Below, one piece after another: positions 62,210-64,000 of a DNA stretch of 64,000 nt; the first letter of the stretch is position 1; each line of letters starts with the position of its first letter. The stretch lies in contig NZ_SOFH01000031.1 in the NCBI RefSeq assembly GCF_004402495.1, positions 83,356-147,355 on the forward strand, in the 5' to 3' direction. A model generated the notes under the pieces. It was not told the origin of the DNA. It worked only from the letters and a program-made list of their open reading frames with translations, and searched no databases. The stretch comes from Cryobacterium sp. HLT2-28 (GTDB taxonomy: Bacteria; Actinomycetota; Actinomycetes; Actinomycetales; Microbacteriaceae). A program made the translations under genes and the position numbers.

Positions 62210-62294
62210 GTCGAATTCGACGGAGATTTTCGCTGATTCGGCCCGGAATCCCGTTCTCAGGCCCGTTCTGGCCAAAATCTCCGTCGAATTTGAC
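62210..62294. repeat. 85-bp palindromic element, copy D
   Basis: Arms at 62210-62230 and 62274-62294 pair at 20 of 21 positions, centre 43 bp. The left arm begins GTCGAATTCGACGG, the right arm (reverse complement) GTCAAATTCGACGG, the same orientation as copy B. It lies between the permease stop and ahcY. Confidence 0.93.
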
Positions 62295-62320
62295 GAGGCA
62301 GGGGATGGCAGGATGGTGGC

Positions 62321-63808
62321 ATGACTGTCGTCGCGTCCCCTTCATCCACCGTGCCCGCCTTCCGGATCGCCAATCTGGCGCTCGCCGAGGCCGGCCGCCA
62401 CCAACTCCGCCTCGCGGAGAACGAGATGCCCGGGCTGATGGCCCTCCGAGCCGAATTCGGCGAATCGAAGCCGCTCGCCGGCGCCCGTATCGCCGGATCC
62501 CTGCACATGACGGTGCAGACCGCCGTGCTGATCGAGACGCTCGTCGCCCTCGGCGCCCAGGTTCGCTGGGCCAGCTGCAACATCTTCTCCACCCAGGACG
62601 ACGCCGCCGCGGCCATTGCGGTCGGGCCCACGGGCACCCCCGAGGCCCCGGCCGGCGTTCCGGTCTTCGCCTGGAAGGGAGAGACGCTCGAGGACTACTG
62701 GTGGTGCACCGAGCAGATCTTCGACTGGAGCACCGAGGCCGCCGCCGCGGGGGAGACCTGGACCGGCCCGAACATGATCCTCGATGACGGCGGCGACGCC
62801 ACGATGCTCGTGCACAAGGGCCGCGAATTCGAGCAGGCCGGCGCGGTGCCCGACGCCACGGAGGCCGACAGCCACGAATACCGGGTCGTCCTCGACGTCC
62901 TCCGCCGGTCGCTGGCCACGTCGACGGACCGCTGGACCGTCATCGCCGCTGCCATCGCCGGGGTGACCGAGGAGACCACGACCGGTGTGCACCGGCTCTA
63001 CGAACTCGCCGGCGCCGGCAGCCTGCTCTTCCCGGCGATCAACGTGAACGACTCGGTCACCAAGTCGAAGTTCGACAACAAGTACGGCATCCGCCACTCG
63101 CTGCCCGACGGACTCAACCGGGCCACCGACGTGCTCATCGGCGGTAAGGTCGTTTTCGTCGCCGGCTACGGTGACGTCGGCAAGGGCGCCGCCGAGGCGC
63201 TCCGAGGCCAGGGTGCCCGGGTGATCGTGAGTGAGATCGACCCGATCAACGCCCTGCAGGCAGCGATGGACGGGTTCCAGGTCGCCCGGATCGAATCCGT
63301 CGTCGAACAGGTCGACATCTTCGTCAGCGGCACCGGCAACTTCAACGTCATCGGGGTCGACCACATGCTCCGGATGAAGCATCTCGCGATCATCGCCAAC
63401 GTCGGTCACTTCGACAACGAAATCGACATGGCGGCGCTGGAATCCCTGCCCGGCGCGGTCAGGGTCGAGATCAAGCCGCAGGTGGACGAGTGGCACCTGC
63501 CGAGCGGACGCAGCGTTCTCGTGCTCTCGGAGGGACGCCTGATGAACCTGGGCAACGCCACCGGGCACCCCTCGTTCGTGATGAGCAACTCATTCACCAA
63601 CCAGGTGCTCGCCCAGATCGAGCTGTACTGCTACCCGGAGAAGTACCCGGTCGGCGTGTACGTGCTGCCGAAGCACCTCGACGAGAAGGTCGCCAGGCTG
63701 CACCTGGACGCGCTCGGCGTCGAACTGACCGTGCTCACTCCCGCGCAGTCCGCCTACATCGGCGTGCCGATCGACGGCCCGTACAAGGTCGACCACTACC
63801 GCTACTGA
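62321..63808 (+). CDS. ahcY: Adenosylhomocysteinase
   Basis: 495 residues. It splits S-adenosylhomocysteine to adenosine and homocysteine, relieving inhibition of methyltransferases. Clear motifs: [43 protein letters not shown] loop [31 protein letters not shown], and the C-terminal [10 protein letters not shown] whose Lys-Tyr reaches the partner subunit. Length fits bacterial enzymes with the insert. A GC-rich hairpin follows the stop. The two methyltransferases in this window would profit from it. Confidence 0.97.
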   Translation: MTVVASPSSTVPAFRIANLALAEAGRHQLRLAENEMPGLMALRAEFGESKPLAGARIAGSLHMTVQTAVLIETLVALGAQVRWASCNIFSTQDDAAAAIAVGPTGTPEAPAGVPVFAWKGETLEDYWWCTEQIFDWSTEAAAAGETWTGPNMILDDGGDATMLVHKGREFEQAGAVPDATEADSHEYRVVLDVLRRSLATSTDRWTVIAAAIAGVTEETTTGVHRLYELAGAGSLLFPAINVNDSVTKSKFDNKYGIRHSLPDGLNRATDVLIGGKVVFVAGYGDVGKGAAEALRGQGARVIVSEIDPINALQAAMDGFQVARIESVVEQVDIFVSGTGNFNVIGVDHMLRMKHLAIIANVGHFDNEIDMAALESLPGAVRVEIKPQVDEWHLPSGRSVLVLSEGRLMNLGNATGHPSFVMSNSFTNQVLAQIELYCYPEKYPVGVYVLPKHLDEKVARLHLDALGVELTVLTPAQSAYIGVPIDGPYKVDHYRY

Positions 63809-63832
63809 CGCCCGTCTCGTTCCCGCAGGTCG

Positions 63833-63871
63833 CGCGCCCGCATCCGTTCTCACCGAGCGGATGCGGGCGCG
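63833..63871. terminator. Hairpin after ahcY
   Basis: A perfect 14-bp stem (CGCGCCCGCATCCG and complement) with an 11-nt loop, 24 bp after the ahcY stop. There is no T run, so it may need extra factors. Confidence 0.7.
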
Positions 63872-63933
63872 TCGTCGTTGTGCCCGCGCGGGTGGGCGGG
63901 GGTGGGGGTGACACGCCCGGGCGGGGGCGGGTT

Positions 63934-63962
63934 TTGACGGGGTGGGCGGGGGGCCGTAATGT
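63934..63962 (+). promoter_or_regulatory. Housekeeping-type promoter reading out of the window
   Basis: TTGACG and TAATGT with a 17-bp spacer, set in a G-rich tract. Transcription would begin near 63969 and read into GCGG-AAAG-CCGC, a small hairpin that may begin a structured leader. The gene lies beyond the window. Confidence 0.6.
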
Positions 63963-64000
63963 CTTCACGTACCCCAAAGGTGCGGAAAGCCGCAGAGCTT

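Noticed and set aside
63963..64000. Cyclic-di-GMP-I or ydaO-type riboswitch
   Set aside because: Some bases recall the GCAAAGCC core of c-di-GMP-I, but the second stem is missing and the rest lies outside the window.

Overview
The window is GC-rich chromosomal DNA from an actinobacterium. The family Microbacteriaceae is the best guess (inference). Support comes from a WhiB2-type regulator, a DUF3499 protein, a DUF5719 protein beside a very large GT2 glycosyltransferase, an Rv3259-type metallopeptidase-family protein, and many starts preceded by a TANNNT hexamer 6-8 nt upstream (leaderless mRNA). No tRNA, rRNA, CRISPR array, insertion sequence or phage gene was seen.

1-35.3 kb is a cell-surface polysaccharide locus. 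It begins with dTDP-L-rhamnose genes (rmlD cut by the window edge, rmlB, rmlC, rmlA), with a VapBC-type toxin-antitoxin pair lodged between rmlD and rmlB. From 2.2 to 24.4 kb the DNA looks less GC-rich. This part holds a methyltransferase, several glycosyltransferases, a pyruvyltransferase, an ABC exporter (wzm/wzt), a secreted repeat protein, two DUF2142 membrane proteins (the second, at 24.5 kb, lies just past the GC change), a flippase and galE. It also holds Gmd, a ColD-like dehydratase and a fucose-synthase-like reductase, which together could make GDP-L-colitose. 24.5-35.3 kb is GC-rich again, with more glycosyltransferases, a second flippase-like protein and two O-antigen-ligase-family proteins.

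35.3-44.1 kb is accessory or housekeeping. A persulfide-response operon (CoA-disulfide reductase/rhodanese fusion, rhodanese, CstR-like repressor) lies behind a perfect 16-bp CsoR-family dyad. Then come an acyl-CoA dehydrogenase, manA, an AbiEi/DUF559 nuclease-like gene, a GlxA-type AraC regulator, a 45-residue membrane protein and a second galE.

44.1-63.8 kb carries pieces of a conserved actinobacterial envelope block (whiB2, large GT2, DUF5719, zincin-like protein, DUF3499, ahcY). It is interrupted by a ten-gene cluster of unclear function: MTA-phosphorylase-like, NDP-sugar epimerase, two-component system, GT2, DUF2064, methyltransferase, membrane protein, molybdenum oxidoreductase, GT87-type mannosyltransferase. 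An amino-acid permease precedes ahcY.

The most unusual signal is a family of four intergenic elements, each exactly 85 bp (35408, 40484, 41718, 62210). Their inverted arms are conserved and their centres variable. Two copies, in opposite orientation, bracket the AbiEi/DUF559 gene, so the arrangement looks like a small gene-carrying palindromic unit with two solo copies elsewhere.
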